This document shows, piece by piece, positions 6,749-7,748 of a stretch of DNA of 7,748 nt. The position numbers were made by a program, and so were the translations under genes. The notes below the pieces were generated by a model. That model made no database searches. It was given only the letters and a program-made list of their open reading frames with translations, and had not been told where the DNA came from. Source of the stretch: Saprospiraceae bacterium (GTDB taxonomy: Bacteria > Bacteroidota > Bacteroidia > Chitinophagales > Saprospiraceae); contig JAHDBK010000162.1 in assembly GCA_020630455.1 (NCBI GenBank), positions 1-7,748 on the forward strand, read 5' to 3'. Numbering within the stretch: the first letter of the stretch is position 1; every line of letters starts with the position of its first letter.

Positions 6749-7699
6749 TTGGTTTTAGACAAGTTTAAATTAATAATTATCAAAAAATATCATTCAAAAG
6801 GGAAATTATTACTTTCAGGAGAGTATTTTGTTCTAGATGGAGCATTAGCTTTAGCAATTCCTTGTCGATTTGGTCAGTCTATGACTGTTGAAACATTAGA
6901 CGAAACCAAGATAATTTGTAAAAGCTGGAATTTCCAAAAAGAATTGTGGTTTGAAGCTCATTATAATATTAGTGATTTCAATATTTTATATACTAATAAT
7001 GAAAAAGTTGCTATAACTTTTCAAAAAATGCTTTTTTATATTTTTAATAACAATAAAGAAAATTCTTTATTATTTAATAAAAAAAATGGCATTCTAATCC
7101 AAAATCATTTAGAATTCCCCAATGAATGGGGGCTAGGAAGTAGCTCTACTTTAATTAATAATTTAGCTCAATGGTCCAATACCAATCCTTATGATTTACT
7201 AGAACACACAATGGGCGGTTCGGGCTATGATATTGCTTGTGCCAAAGCCAATTCTGCTATTTATTATCAAATAAAAAATAATACTCCTTATAGCGAAGCT
7301 ATTAATTTCTTTCCTGATTTTCACGAATCCATTTATTTTGTTCATTTAAATAAAAAACAAAATAGTAGAGAGGGTATTCAACATTATAGAAATACTACAA
7401 TCCAACAAGAAACTATTGAACAAATTTCATCTCTAAGTCGTCATATGTATGAAGCCAAAAACTTGTCAACATTTAGACAGATAATGGATAGACATGAATC
7501 ACTCGTTGCTACAACCTTAAATTTGACGAAAGTCAAAGAATTATATTTTAAAGACTTAGATGCATCCGTCAAGTCTTTAGGAGCCTGGGGAGGAGATTTT
7601 GTGATGATTGCTACAAATATGAAAAGCGAAGATTTACAAAATTATTTATATAATAATAATTTTAAAACATTCTTTAAATATAAAGAAATTTCTTTATAA
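6749..7699 (+). CDS. GYDIA-family GHMP kinase (non-ATG start)
   Basis: This is a small-molecule kinase of the GHMP superfamily (galactokinase, homoserine, mevalonate and phosphomevalonate kinases), using ATP in the cytoplasm. With the TTG at 6749 it is 316 residues. Motif 1 is K-G-K-L-L-L-S-G-E-Y at 17-26, motif 2 (phosphate-binding loop) is G-L-G-S-S-S at 128-133, the signature G-G-S-G-Y-D-I-A-C-A is at 156-165, and motif 3 is G-A-W-G-G-D at 278-283. Asp161 is the probable catalytic aspartate. The substrate is not established; Flavobacteriia usually carry a mevalonate pathway, so a phosphorylated mevalonate intermediate is a plausible inference. No ATG lies upstream of motif 1 in this frame (stop at 6740-6742), and family similarity begins near residue 12, so the true start may be TTG 6749 or ATA/ATT/ATC at 6773-6781. 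The next gene begins on the base after its stop. Confidence 0.9.
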   Translation: MVLDKFKLIIIKKYHSKGKLLLSGEYFVLDGALALAIPCRFGQSMTVETLDETKIICKSWNFQKELWFEAHYNISDFNILYTNNEKVAITFQKMLFYIFNNNKENSLLFNKKNGILIQNHLEFPNEWGLGSSSTLINNLAQWSNTNPYDLLEHTMGGSGYDIACAKANSAIYYQIKNNTPYSEAINFFPDFHESIYFVHLNKKQNSREGIQHYRNTTIQQETIEQISSLSRHMYEAKNLSTFRQIMDRHESLVATTLNLTKVKELYFKDLDASVKSLGAWGGDFVMIATNMKSEDLQNYLYNNNFKTFFKYKEISL

Positions 7700-7748
7700 A
7701 TGCCTAAATTAATAGAAGGAAAAATAGTAAAAATAATTAACGAAACCG
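7700..7748 (+). CDS. 5' end of a downstream gene, truncated by the window edge
   Basis: An ATG at 7700 follows the kinase stop codon (TAA 7697-7699) with no gap and opens a frame that stays open to the window end, giving 16 codons that begin M-P-K-L-I-E-G-K-I-V-K. The zero-base junction suggests translational coupling and a shared transcript with the kinase. The fragment is basic, has no signal-peptide character and is too short to identify. From memory it does not resemble the usual start of hydroxymethylglutaryl-CoA reductase, a frequent neighbour of this kinase family, but this is not a firm exclusion. Confidence 0.6.
   Translation, partial: MPKLIEGKIVKIINET

Noticed and set aside
1..7748. 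Defence system, mobile element, CRISPR array or tRNA
   Set aside because: No transposase, integrase, nuclease or helicase motifs, no regularly spaced direct repeats and no cloverleaf were seen in the window.

Overview
The window looks like a chromosomal segment of a member of the Bacteroidota, most likely a flavobacterium. The reasons are very low GC by eye, a large secreted protein with a type IX secretion (T9SS) C-terminal sorting domain, matches to the Bacteroidota -7 promoter element TAnnTTTG, gene starts with A-rich leaders rather than Shine-Dalgarno sites, and a GHMP kinase of the GYDIA type, which is typical of Flavobacteriia. No RNA genes, insertion sequences, CRISPR arrays or phage genes were seen.

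Layout: (1) 4-5400, minus strand: one 1798-residue, cysteine-rich, multi-domain surface or secreted protein with a signal peptide, acidic Asp-rich (probably calcium-binding) stretches, a fibronectin-like domain and a T9SS type A sorting domain. (2) 5401-5719: an AT-rich gene-free stretch, the upstream region of the large gene. It holds three copies of TGTCAC (minus-strand reading) and one weak promoter candidate. (3) 5720-5759: a perfect 40-base palindrome flanked by A and T runs, the terminator of the next gene. (4) 5778-6668, minus strand: 3-hydroxybutyryl-CoA dehydrogenase. (5) 6669-6748: a compact divergent promoter region. (6) 6749-7699, plus strand: GYDIA-family GHMP kinase with a non-ATG start. 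(7) 7700-7748, plus strand: the first 16 codons of another gene, starting on the base after the kinase stop codon, so probably in the same operon.

The genes fall into three transcription units: the large surface protein alone, the dehydrogenase alone, and the kinase plus its downstream partner. The dehydrogenase and kinase are divergent neighbours and both belong broadly to acyl-CoA/isoprenoid-type metabolism, but the sequence does not prove that they work together. No clearly new multi-gene system is visible. The points most worth a second look are the kinase (start codon and likely phosphomevalonate-kinase-like chemistry), the repeated TGTCAC boxes upstream of the surface protein, and the cysteine-rich architecture of that protein.
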